From the NCBI GenBank assembly GCA_965656875.1, contig CBFHMJ010000016.1:62001-126000 (forward strand): a DNA stretch of 64,000 bases. Reading direction: 5' to 3'. The stretch is from CBFHMJ01 sp965656875. Lineage in GTDB: Bacteria > Pseudomonadota > Gammaproteobacteria > Enterobacterales > Alteromonadaceae. Each line of letters opens with the position of its first letter. The stretch's first letter is position 1. Below are positions 8,129 through 16,318 of this stretch, piece by piece. The notes below the pieces were generated by a model that was not told the DNA's origin, did not search any database, and saw only the letters and a program-made list of their open reading frames with translations. A program made the position numbers and the translations under genes.

Positions 8129-8531
8129 ATGCCACCTCCGCTTCTGACTCGAAGCCAACTAGCATGTCTGGTAACTCTTCAAATGAGTTACATACGTAAT
8201 CTACGCCCAACTTTCTCAGGTTCGAGTGCAAGTCATCAGATTTCTTTGCACCAACTGATAAGTTTCCACCCATTACAACCGGGCAATACACGCCATGCTT
8301 TTTCTTCAGCATGTTTAGCTCCGAGATATCTTCAAGTGCATGACCGTTTTGACTGCCAAGAATGATTGAAACAGGCTGTGTTTCTGCTGCTGATTCAATT
8401 ACTTCATCTAACGGTGCACAAGCGCCAAGGTTTACGACGTTATAACCTTGCTCTGTCAGATAGATTTCCAACAATTTGTTGGCGACAACATGAGCATCGC
8501 TTTCCGTCATTGCAATTACTACTTCATTCAT
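8121..8531 (-). CDS. glmS: Glutamate mutase S subunit-like, B12-binding protein
   Basis: A 136-residue cobalamin-binding domain protein, the small subunit of glutamate mutase (methylaspartate mutase S, not the glucosamine synthase of the same symbol). The base-off motif DxHxxG appears as D12-A-H14-V-V-A17, so the histidine that coordinates cobalt is present but the usual glycine is alanine. The following SxL region reads GSQNGHA and the MGGN glycine motif near residue 90 is kept. A clear AAGGAG lies upstream of ATG 8531. It is the second gene of the operon, after the EamA transporter. The divergence could mark a mutase with altered substrate or a tightly adapted partner; the pairing with the E subunit in the same operon argues it is functional. 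Confidence 0.82.
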   Translation of the reverse strand: MNEVVIAMTESDAHVVANKLLEIYLTEQGYNVVNLGACAPLDEVIESAAETQPVSIILGSQNGHALEDISELNMLKKKHGVYCPVVMGGNLSVGAKKSDDLHSNLRKLGVDYVCNSFEELPDMLVGFESEAEVAYA

Positions 8532-8593
8532 GATCTATCTCCTTATTTCGTGTATTTTTACGTAATAGTTTGATTTGGCTGGTTTAAAAGTAT

Positions 8594-9502
8594 TTAAGCT
8601 TCTGTGTTCTGGACGGCTTTTCTTGAGCCCAGAAAACTGAAAATGTTTACATTCGTGTTATTTCCGAGTCCCGCTGCCAGAATGAGTGTGATACCTGCAA
8701 ACTGGATAGGAGACAGATGCTGGTCATACAGGACATAGTCGATCACGATGGCAACCGCTGGGTACAGGTAAGACAGAACAGCAATGGTATTGGTAGAAAC
8801 TTTTTGAAATGCTGAGTACAGCAGGATGTACATAATGCAGGTGTGAATCAGGCCCAGGCCAAATAGCCAGTACCAGTGATCACCAACGGTCGGAACAATG
8901 GAGAAATCCGCAAGCGGTAACAATAAGACAGTGCCAAGCGTTACCTGAATAGTGGCAATAAAGTGTGGGCGAATTCCTTTAAGTTGTTTGATGATGATAG
9001 TTGCGACGGCATAAAGTACGGCTGCCGACAGTGCTAACAGAATACCGTAACCAAGTTGATCCTGATTTTTAGCATCTTCAGAAGGATTAACGATGAGAAT
9101 GACCCCGGCGAACGCCAGACAAACCCAAAATACCTTGTGTGCTTGCATCTGCTCTTTCATGAACATCGCAGCAAAAATAACAACAAAGAGAGGTTGCGTA
9201 TGGTAGGCAACGGTACTGATAGAAATTGACGAGTGATTGTACGATTCGAACAACAACACCCAGTTTGCAACGATGCAAACACCACCAACCAGAATTAGTG
9301 TTAGTGATTTTTTATTCAGCGTAGAGAATTCCAGATATCCCCGCCAGCCGCAGTATAAGATCAGGCATATTGCACCGAACAAACAACGGAAGAATACGGT
9401 ATTATAACTGGGCTGACCGGATTCCATGACGAAAACCCCAATTGTTCCGGACAAGATCATTGCTATGATTAGCTCTGCACGCCCCCAGTTTTGTTTTTCC
9501 AT
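8594..9502 (-). CDS. EamA/DMT-family inner-membrane exporter
   Basis: A 302-residue membrane protein with ten hydrophobic segments and two EamA repeats (about 10-140 and 150-285). The family exports amino acids and small metabolites (YdcZ/RhtA/YdeD relatives). It has AGRUP-like ribosome binding AGAGGTG just before ATG 9502. It is the first gene of the operon, 62 bases ahead of the glutamate mutase S subunit, so it is probably the exporter of the amino-acid product or a protection device for the producer. Substrate cannot be predicted from the sequence. Confidence 0.85.
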   Translation of the reverse strand: MEKQNWGRAELIIAMILSGTIGVFVMESGQPSYNTVFFRCLFGAICLILYCGWRGYLEFSTLNKKSLTLILVGGVCIVANWVLLFESYNHSSISISTVAYHTQPLFVVIFAAMFMKEQMQAHKVFWVCLAFAGVILIVNPSEDAKNQDQLGYGILLALSAAVLYAVATIIIKQLKGIRPHFIATIQVTLGTVLLLPLADFSIVPTVGDHWYWLFGLGLIHTCIMYILLYSAFQKVSTNTIAVLSYLYPAVAIVIDYVLYDQHLSPIQFAGITLILAAGLGNNTNVNIFSFLGSRKAVQNTEA

Positions 9503-9904
9503 ATTGCACCTCTTATGTATGGAGCTATTTCGTTAACAGCTTCCATATTAAGGCCGGATAATGAAAAAAAAAGCACCAATTTCTACATGGCATTAAGTAT
9601 TTATTAACACATAAAACACGTAAATTAACACTATTTTAAATATAGATTTTTGCCTTATCCCCCATTTTTAAAGCGATACATCCACACCTTGCAAAATATG
9701 AAATGATAATTATTTTTTGCTTACATTTTCTTTAATAAACAGCGTTTTAAAGTCTCACGAGAGAGTATAGATTTGATTTTTCAGATGACTTAAAAAGACT
9801 GAATGTGTTGAATTTATGGGGAGAAAACCTGTTTTTTTACGGTTTGGAAATCAAAAGAAGTGATTAACTGAAGCATAGAGATAATGTAGTAAAACGGTGC
9901 TTTA

Positions 9905-9918
9905 TTGACTCAAATCAA
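9905..9918. promoter_or_regulatory. FNR/Anr-like box
   Basis: TTGACTCAAATCAA differs from the FNR consensus TTGAT-N4-ATCAA at one position. It lies about 400 bases upstream of the EamA start, so it would be distal unless the promoter is also far upstream. Oxygen control would make sense for a radical B12 enzyme beside an O2-using oxygenase, but this is a single site found by eye. Confidence 0.3.
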
Positions 9919-9936
9919 CATAACCAGCGGTTTAGT

Positions 9937-9951
9937 GCGACATTTTGTCGC
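9937..9951. promoter_or_regulatory. GCGACA/TGTCGC palindrome
   Basis: GCGACA (9937-9942) and TGTCGC (9946-9951) form a perfect inverted repeat with a TTT spacer. A related palindrome, TGTCGCGACA, is at 49844-49853 in the leader of the first M4 protease gene. It may be an operator; no T-tail, so not a terminator. Confidence 0.3.
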
Positions 9952-10103
9952 AATACCGTGGTCTGTAGTAGCTATAAGCTCAATCGGAGACGTATTTTCA
10001 TACAGATTGAAACGTATTGAAACAACCTTTAAATACTGCACAACCGGAGTGCGTTTAACCTGACTAGTTAGTCATTAAAAATAGATATCAATGCATTTAA
10101 ACG

Positions 10104-10138
10104 AAAAAGGTGCACTGCATGTTGTTATGCAGTACACC
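10104..10138 (-). terminator. Rho-independent terminator of the binding-protein gene
   Basis: Read on the minus strand, a 12-base stem (GGTGTACTGCAT against ATGCAGTGCACC, one G-T pair) with a 6-base loop is followed by five T. It lies about 90 bases after the stop codon at 10227. Confidence 0.85.
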
Positions 10139-10226
10139 CTTGCACTAAATTGGACCACAGTAATACGGCAAATTAATGACAATACACCTGGTGGTCAGAA
10201 GAATTTATTGTTACAGGCTTACAGAT

Positions 10227-11231
10227 TTATAGAAATGGTGGCGCATAAAGCATCCCGCCAGCAGTCCAAATCTGATTCATACCTCGTTTCATCTTATAGA
10301 TTGAGTCTTTACCTAAGTGACGCTGGAACACGTCATTATAGTTTCCGACTGATTTGATCACGCGAACTGCCCAGGCATCATCAAGCTTTAATTGCGGAGC
10401 GGCTTCTTTGAGTTGTTTTAGAAAAGCTTTTTGTGAAAGAGAGAGTTTGGCGAACTCACCATTCTTCATAAGACTGTTCTGGCCGATATTATGCTCTTCT
10501 AAAGCAATCATCAGAAACATAGTCCAACGGGCGATATCTGCCCATTCATCATCTCCTTCCCTAACGACCGGGCTGAGGGGCTCTTTTGAAATGCGAATAT
10601 CCAGGATTCTGTGGTCGTCAGGATTTTTCATACTGTTTCTGACTGAGGCCAACGCAGAAGCGTCCAGTACATACACATCACAGTCTCGCGTGACATAGGC
10701 ATTATCAACAGCCTTTTTATCAACGTAGGTTTTCACGTTATAGAAAACCCCTTTCGGCGCGAAGTACTTTTTAAGATTCTTTGCGGTTGTCGTTCCATCT
10801 CGAACGCAGAAAGACTGGCCTTCATAATTGGACGGTTTACCAACTTTCATGGTTTTAGGCACCATGAATCCTTCACCATCATAGAAAATAGTACCGATGA
10901 ATTCATATCCGTCGGTATCACGACTTAATGTCCAGGTGGTTGTGCGACTCAATAAATCAATTTTGTTGCTACTTAAGGCAGGAAGACGTTCTTTAGACGA
11001 CAGAGGCACAAAGTTAACGTTTGATACGCCTACTGCGGCTGCAACTGCGCGGCAATAGTCAGCGTCGAATCCTGTCATCGTTCCATCTTTCTGTTTTTGT
11101 GAAAAGCCAGGAAGATTGCCACTAACACCACAGTTAAGAACACCGGCTTTTTTAACCTTTTCAAGTGTTCCAGCCATGACGCTGTTCGTTGTTAATCCAA
11201 GTAATAGGGCTGTTACTAGTATCTTTTTCAT
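10227..11231 (-). CDS. General L-amino acid ABC transporter binding protein (AapJ/BztA-like)
   Basis: A 334-residue periplasmic binding protein. It has a signal peptide (MKKILVTALLLGLTTNSVMAG), then the family 3 solute-binding signature (VLNCGVSGNLPGFSQ, GFDADYCRAVAAAV) and the C-terminal block HLGKDSIYKMKRGMNQIW with GGMLYAPP typical of AapJ/BztA. These proteins capture a broad range of L-amino acids for an ABC importer (AapQMP). No permease or ATPase gene is adjacent, so it is an orphan that must share membrane parts encoded elsewhere or act as a sensor protein. The ribosome binding site is weak. It has its own terminator and appears monocistronic. Confidence 0.88.
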   Translation of the reverse strand: MKKILVTALLLGLTTNSVMAGTLEKVKKAGVLNCGVSGNLPGFSQKQKDGTMTGFDADYCRAVAAAVGVSNVNFVPLSSKERLPALSSNKIDLLSRTTTWTLSRDTDGYEFIGTIFYDGEGFMVPKTMKVGKPSNYEGQSFCVRDGTTTAKNLKKYFAPKGVFYNVKTYVDKKAVDNAYVTRDCDVYVLDASALASVRNSMKNPDDHRILDIRISKEPLSPVVREGDDEWADIARWTMFLMIALEEHNIGQNSLMKNGEFAKLSLSQKAFLKQLKEAAPQLKLDDAWAVRVIKSVGNYNDVFQRHLGKDSIYKMKRGMNQIWTAGGMLYAPPFL

Positions 11232-11804
11232 TATTTTTTTCTCTGCTTAAACTTAAGTGGAGGAAATAAAGAAACAAAATCAGGGGGAAGATCCTAATCA
11301 GGCTCACCACTATTTAAAATTTATGTTAACTACAGGTGATTAAGAAAATCTAAAGGCTAACAATAGGGTTAGACTCTGCTTCTGTTTGATGTCGACTTAA
11401 CAACAGCAATTAATAGAAAGGCTTATCTATTAAAGCTGTATAGAATTTAACACCATAGAACAATTTATATGAAGTATTTTTACAAAATCAACCTTCAATA
11501 AAGTTGAAAAATGCATAGTTAGAGAAATTTCGTTCCATAATGGTTTAAATATGACAAAACCGCCAGGTAGAAACATTCATGGTGATGAGAAAGTGTAATG
11601 TATAGCTGTTATATTTCAGTAAGTTATATTTTATAAGGCAATTCTACGAGGAGGAAAGTTGGAAGAGATTTTTATATAAATTGAGTTGTAGAAATTCTGT
11701 TCTGATCATTGGCTGGATTGGTCGTCCTTGACCTACGGATGTAAATATTACTTATATTACAACAAGTTAATGAAAGCGTTTGATAGATTGGTCGCGTTTA
11801 GTCA
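11232..11804. other. Intergenic region, 573 bp
   Basis: A+T-rich spacer between two minus-strand genes. No ORF, RNA gene or clear hairpin seen. It should contain the promoter of the amino-acid binding protein gene near 11232-11350. Confidence 0.4.
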
Positions 11805-12704
11805 TTAACCTCTGATCAAATCCAGATCAGATAATTCAGGGATCTTTCTCGCAATTCGACGCTCAACTTTATCTAAACGCTCTAAATCACGACATAGTGC
11901 TTCACCCTTCTCTTCAAGGCGCTCAGCCTGGCGTTCTACGCGATCTTCGATTTCTTCGCCCATTTTTTCCATTCTTTCAGCAAAAGCTTCAATTCGTTCT
12001 TCGAAGTCGCCATCACCATTCGCCATTTCAGAGCCGACCATCATTAACAAACTACCGATGGATTCCTTAGCGATGTCTTCAACGCGTTGTTCAAACTTAT
12101 CTTCGAACACGCGGTCGAAATCATCAAAACCATGTGCGTGAATCGTGTAAACATTACCTTTTTTATTCAAGATATCCTGAACATCATCACGAGCGTCGCT
12201 AAATGCATCGTTAATTTTGCGCGTGATCTTTTCATTATCACCCAGCATTTCACCAAATACGGTTGCAATGCTGTCACCAGCAAGTGCCAGTGCGGAATCA
12301 ACGACTTCTACTGTCGCTGGTACAATATCACCAAGCTCTTGCGCATATTCTCGTGTTAATTCTTGTTGATCAGCGGTTAATTCAATACGTTTACCATCAA
12401 CAAACGCATCACCGTTGCTGTGAATTTCGATATCACCATCGCTATTCCGATTATCAAAGATTCGGATGTATTCTGGAGCGACCTGGATATTGGCATTCAG
12501 GTCAATCTCGCAACTTCTGTGGCGATATCCATGGTGTCTGTCATGGTAGTCTTTGTGATCACGATGGCTGTGTCTGTTTTCATCGTGTGAGCGGGAATGA
12601 GAATAATTATGTTCGTTTTCTTTTTCTTCATGGTCATCAGCCATAACAACCGTAGTAACCATGCCTGCTGCAACCATTGCTGCTAATACTGTTCTCAATC
12701 TCAT
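11805..12704 (-). CDS. DUF2884 (YggN-like) secreted protein with His-rich segment
   Basis: A 299-residue protein with signal peptide (residues 1-22, ending VVMADD), a histidine/aspartate/arginine-rich segment at about 24-64 (HSHRDHKDYHDRHHGYRH), and then the DUF2884 domain: IEIHSNGDAFVDGKRIELTA, and the helix with VPATVEVVDSALALAGDSI. The C-terminal third is a charged helix (AERMEKMGEEIEDRVERQAER), likely coiled coil. The family includes E. coli YggN, a periplasmic protein of unknown role. The His-rich insert could bind metal; most family members lack it as far as I know. AGAGGAAGT precedes the ATG. Monocistronic. Confidence 0.78.
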   Translation of the reverse strand: MRLRTVLAAMVAAGMVTTVVMADDHEEKENEHNYSHSRSHDENRHSHRDHKDYHDRHHGYRHRSCEIDLNANIQVAPEYIRIFDNRNSDGDIEIHSNGDAFVDGKRIELTADQQELTREYAQELGDIVPATVEVVDSALALAGDSIATVFGEMLGDNEKITRKINDAFSDARDDVQDILNKKGNVYTIHAHGFDDFDRVFEDKFEQRVEDIAKESIGSLLMMVGSEMANGDGDFEERIEAFAERMEKMGEEIEDRVERQAERLEEKGEALCRDLERLDKVERRIARKIPELSDLDLIRG

Positions 12705-12948
12705 AATCTACTTCCTCTGATTCCTGATGTTCTTTTTTGATGGGTTACTTTATGGCAAATCACAGGCCAACTTGACGTATTTAATATTATCGTTAAAAAA
12801 CAATAAGTAACAGAGGTTTTTAAAGATTTGTTAAAAGGGTTACAAGTTGAATTAACGTTATGATTTGGCGATATCCATAACATTATGGTCAATTTAACGA
12901 ATGGCAGATTACATATGGCACGCTCTTATCAACGTTGAACAAGGCCAT
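12705..12948. other. Upstream region of the DUF2884 gene
   Basis: The 333-base gap up to 13037 holds this A+T-rich stretch, presumably the promoter region of the DUF2884 gene, and then the terminator at 12949-12982 of the next gene. No gene is seen. Confidence 0.4.
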
Positions 12949-12982
12949 AAAAGAAAAAGGCCACAGCGGTAGAGACTGTGGC
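12949..12982 (-). terminator. Rho-independent terminator
   Basis: On the minus strand GCCACAG...CTGTGGC (arms 12960-12966 and 12976-12982, 9-base loop) is followed by CTTTTTCTTTT. It terminates the gene at 13038-13745. Confidence 0.85.
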
Positions 12983-13037
12983 AAACGGGGTGAGATAGTC
13001 TAAGTGTCGATAAAAAGTTATAGAGTTATCCTGTAGA

Positions 13038-13745
13038 TCAACGTTCGAAGTCTGAGGTTTCAAGATAAACCTGTTTTATCCAGTTAATGTCCTGCCCTGA
13101 AAGGTCTGATGCTTTTAATGGTGATTCCGTCTTAAAAGGAAAGAAGTTGGGTATTTTTTGGTTATTAGTGGTGGTGTTGTGTGACACTTCAATAATCTGG
13201 TCAAAGTCAGGGATTGCTTCGATTCGTCTAACCAGTAGTCCACGGTTTTTTGAAACATTGATAGAAAACCAGCCCGTCCTGTTGTTATCTAAAACAGACA
13301 AATGGCTCAGGCCCATCGATAGTGATTCATTGAGCGAACGAGTTAACAGATGACGTTTGACCGAGAAATGGATGTTTTCGAGAGCTAAAGTTCCTTTTCG
13401 TTCGAAGTGACCAGCCCAGATTTGTCCGGATAGTTCATTCAGGTCTTTATTAATTAACTGTGTTAATGAAAATGCTACCGGTACGAATGTCACCAGTGTC
13501 TCTTTTTCTAACAAGGCCACCAGCGATTGACGAGATGTTTTGTCGGTATCCAGTTCAACAATCAATTGATAGTTGTGTTTTGGATGATGTAGTGGCAGAT
13601 GAGACGCCAGGATATGGCCGTCAACATTGAATAAAACCATTCCGTGGATTCCATGCATGGTTGCTGCACTAGCGGTGTTGATACCTGAAGATATTACTAT
13701 CAGAGTCAACAGAATCGCTGCTTTAAAAATCGTTGATGGTTTCAA
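13038..13745 (-). CDS. Secreted hypothetical protein, 235 aa
   Basis: Starts with a clear signal peptide (MKPSTIFKAAILLTLIVISSG...ASAAT). The mature part begins MHGIHGMVLFNVDGHILASHLPLHHP, a pattern reminiscent of small periplasmic proteins with a conserved HGxxGM and LPLHHP motif, then mixed alpha/beta sequence without recognised domain. No Cys pairs, no C-terminal anchor. Function unknown. It ends at the T-tailed hairpin 12949-12982 and is probably transcribed alone from a promoter in 13746-14003, which it shares back to back with the broken LysR gene. Confidence 0.65.
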   Translation of the reverse strand: MKPSTIFKAAILLTLIVISSGINTASAATMHGIHGMVLFNVDGHILASHLPLHHPKHNYQLIVELDTDKTSRQSLVALLEKETLVTFVPVAFSLTQLINKDLNELSGQIWAGHFERKGTLALENIHFSVKRHLLTRSLNESLSMGLSHLSVLDNNRTGWFSINVSKNRGLLVRRIEAIPDFDQIIEVSHNTTTNNQKIPNFFPFKTESPLKASDLSGQDINWIKQVYLETSDFER

Positions 13746-14003
13746 TTCTTTACCTTAATTTCATCGTTTACTGAATAAATCTGGTTGTTCAATGTGTGCT
13801 GAACGGACTTAGTATGACGAAATAAAGGTGATTAATCGTTTACGGAAAAGCGAATATTATTTCCAAACTGGACATAGGAAAGCTTTTTAAGATTGTTATG
13901 ATGAAGGCTTGATTGGAAACTAAATATAGAAAGTTAAAACACATCAGGAATATCAGGCTATTTATAAAATAAATAACAACTGAGGTTAAAAATGTGGACA
14001 TAA

Positions 14004-14896
14004 ATGATTAATCTAACTTTGTTGTAATCGCAGATGTAGAAAACCTGCAACTTGCGGCTACCACGCTTGATACCACACCCAGTGCCTTGTCGAAGTCGAT
14101 TAAACGCTTAGAAGCTCAATTAAATACTCCATTATTTGACAGACCAGGAAAAAGTATCAGGCTGAATGATGCAGGCGTTATGTTTCTTCAGTCTGCTACA
14201 CGGATTGTGCAGGAAGCCACACAAGCAAAAACAATGTTGAGTGGTTTAGGTGGATATAACAAGATTCGGCTAACAGGCCCTTCACTCGCTTTATATAAAT
14301 GGGCCAGCGTAATTGCTCGTCAACTGCATGTTAATACACTGGATAGTAACGACAGCTGCCCCATTCTTGATATTCAGGATGCTTTCGAAGACCTGGCTTT
14401 ACAGCGGGTTATACAGGGGCATGCCGAGCTAGCAGTAGTCACTGAATTTGCCTATCAAAACGTCCCGCAAGATAAACGAGCAGCGTTAACATCACAAACA
14501 TTGGGCGTTGTAAGACTAAGAATAGCTGCGGGCGAAAGCCACCCATTAATGAAAACTCAGGAAGGTAATAAACTTCTCTATTCAATTGAAGAAGTATTAC
14601 AACATCCATTCGTCGTCCCGGCACAGTCACCCTGGTGTGGAGAACGACGCGGACCAGGCTGTGATGGCTGGTTCAGTAATCAATTCGTTCGCAAAATTGG
14701 CTGGCAAACTGATGACTACAGTATTCTTGGTCAACTGATACGGAGTGGACTTGCTTTAGGCTTTCTACCAGATTTTCAGATACGAGCGTTGGGATTGCAT
14801 GAAATACGCATAAACGACAACAACAAACTCTATGATGAAGAAACGTTGTTATTAGTAAGTGCCGATCCTGCGTTGTTAACTTTGCTCGCCCTGTAA
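14004..14896 (+). pseudogene. LysR-family regulator with N-terminal frameshift
   Basis: From about 14012 the reading frame gives a good LysR helix-turn-helix (VVIADVENLQLAATTLDT, TPSALSKSIKRLEAQL) and a complete effector domain to 14896. No ATG or GTG exists in this frame before the conserved start of the domain; the frame opens after TAA 14009. A normal LysR N terminus (ATG at 14004, MINLTLL) is present one frame away and hits TAA after seven codons. A frame-changing deletion of one or a few bases around 14010-14025 explains both. Starting at TTG 14087 would lose most of the DNA-binding helix. Either a recent pseudogene or a sequence error. It converges on the MATE gene with only 12 bases between stops, and might once have regulated the hydrazine operon. 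Confidence 0.7.
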
Positions 14897-14908
14897 ATTA
14901 AGACGGCA

Positions 14909-16273
14909 TTAAATCACTTGTTTAAAGCGATAATGGTAAACCTGCTTAATCATCAGATAGGTAGACCATTGAATTACTGGCACAGCAATCAGTAACCCAT
15001 CAAAACCCAGGAAAAACTCAGCGCCATACAGTACGGGTAAACCAATGACTATAAAACGAATGAAATTCAGTTTTGGCGCCAGTGTCGGTGCAATTAAAAT
15101 ATTAATCAGTTGTAGATAAAGAATCGCTCTGCCTTGCGCAATCAATCCAATAAACCAGGCCAGTGACATCGACATTAACACCGCCGTTTCTGAATTACCC
15201 AGCGTAATAAGATAGACGCAGGCCAATAGAATAACGACCATTAATATTGCGGTATGTTGTAAAAAACGATCCGCTAACGTCACATATTGTTGGATAGTTT
15301 CAACACTGGCGTTTTCCTTCTCTTTACGCTGTCGCCAGTATCTGGCTATTTCAGGTAGCATGACCATGTTAAAACCGCCAAACAATAGAATCATCAATTG
15401 CTCAAGACGGCTCATATAAACCCAGGCGACTAAAACCGAATCATCTTGCCGGGCTAACAATGCAGTAATGCCAAAGATAAAGGTCAGTGAAAAAATATTC
15501 GCAATGAACGCGTTAAAAAATACCGAGACGAAATTACTCGCTTGTTTGTCCATTACATCCTGAATAGAAAACTCGCTGGTAAATGTCGTATCTCTGAAGA
15601 TTAACGTCGCCATAATGATTAACTGAATGATCGCCGTCATACTGTTGGATAATACCACCGCAACCAAAGGAGACAGCTCAAACGTCGCCAGATTGTTCAA
15701 TAACAGCACTGTTGCCAGCATACCACCGCCATAACAAACAACCATGATCAAACCCGACGATTTATATCGTTTTAGCCCGCGAGCAATAGATGTCCAAACC
15801 GTTACTAACGCCTGAAATGGCATCCACCACACTAATGTCTTTCCAAATTCCGTCAAGATATCGGTAAATCGATGAGCGTCAAAAAAAGGAATAATCCAGG
15901 GCATAGCCAGTGAAATTAAAGCACTCACCACGGTACCAGCCAGGAGTGCAATGCCAGAAAGGATAATAAACGTGTGTCTGTCTATGCTGTCGTTTTCCAG
16001 CCAGGCAGAACGAGAAAAAGACGAAATGGTAGCGTTGATAAGCGCCGCAGTCATGGTGTTCAATGCAATGATGATAGGAAACACCAGGCCGAATGCCATA
16101 AAGCTTTGCTGATCGACATCTTCCAACCAGTAACTGTCCCAAAGTGCTTTGATGACCACCATACTCATGGCGAAGAACTGCACCAAGCCGTTTGAAAGCC
16201 AGTGTTTTATCAGTTGAACGTTATCAATATCTGAGGTTGAAGCTTCTGAGACAGGCGTAGCTGTTTGGTTCAT
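14909..16273 (-). CDS. MATE-like multidrug/metabolite exporter
   Basis: A 454-residue integral membrane protein with about twelve hydrophobic segments in two halves, in the MATE/MOP exporter superfamily (FGLVFPIIIALNTMTAALINATISSF in the first half, MSRLEQLMILLFGGFNMVMLPEIARYW in the second). Such proteins export cationic or amphipathic small molecules with Na+ or H+. It is the last gene of the long biosynthetic operon, 45 bases after the second flavoenzyme gene, so it probably exports the product or an intermediate. The RND pump at the other end of the region is a second exit. The start at ATG 16273 has only a weak ribosome binding site. Confidence 0.82.
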   Translation of the reverse strand: MNQTATPVSEASTSDIDNVQLIKHWLSNGLVQFFAMSMVVIKALWDSYWLEDVDQQSFMAFGLVFPIIIALNTMTAALINATISSFSRSAWLENDSIDRHTFIILSGIALLAGTVVSALISLAMPWIIPFFDAHRFTDILTEFGKTLVWWMPFQALVTVWTSIARGLKRYKSSGLIMVVCYGGGMLATVLLLNNLATFELSPLVAVVLSNSMTAIIQLIIMATLIFRDTTFTSEFSIQDVMDKQASNFVSVFFNAFIANIFSLTFIFGITALLARQDDSVLVAWVYMSRLEQLMILLFGGFNMVMLPEIARYWRQRKEKENASVETIQQYVTLADRFLQHTAILMVVILLACVYLITLGNSETAVLMSMSLAWFIGLIAQGRAILYLQLINILIAPTLAPKLNFIRFIVIGLPVLYGAEFFLGFDGLLIAVPVIQWSTYLMIKQVYHYRFKQVI

Positions 16274-16318
16274 TCCGACTGGTCACTTTTTCAGTAAGGG
16301 CCGCTTTGACCCAGACAA

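Larger units (their letters stand above)
9503..10103. other. Long leader/promoter region of the methylaspartate operon
   Basis: About 600 A+T-rich bases with no credible gene. It must contain the promoter for the EamA-led operon on the minus strand. Two candidate sites stand out: an FNR-like box at 9905-9918 and a GCGACA-TTT-TGTCGC palindrome at 9937-9951. No cobalamin riboswitch core (GCCACTG-type box) could be found on either strand despite the B12-dependent mutase. Confidence 0.5.

Noticed and set aside
9503..10226. Cobalamin riboswitch upstream of the mutase operon
   Set aside because: No B12-box or matching core structure could be found on either strand.
10091..10357. 88-residue plus-strand ORF
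   Set aside because: It runs through the minus-strand terminator hairpin and into the end of the binding-protein gene; no ribosome binding site; a shadow.
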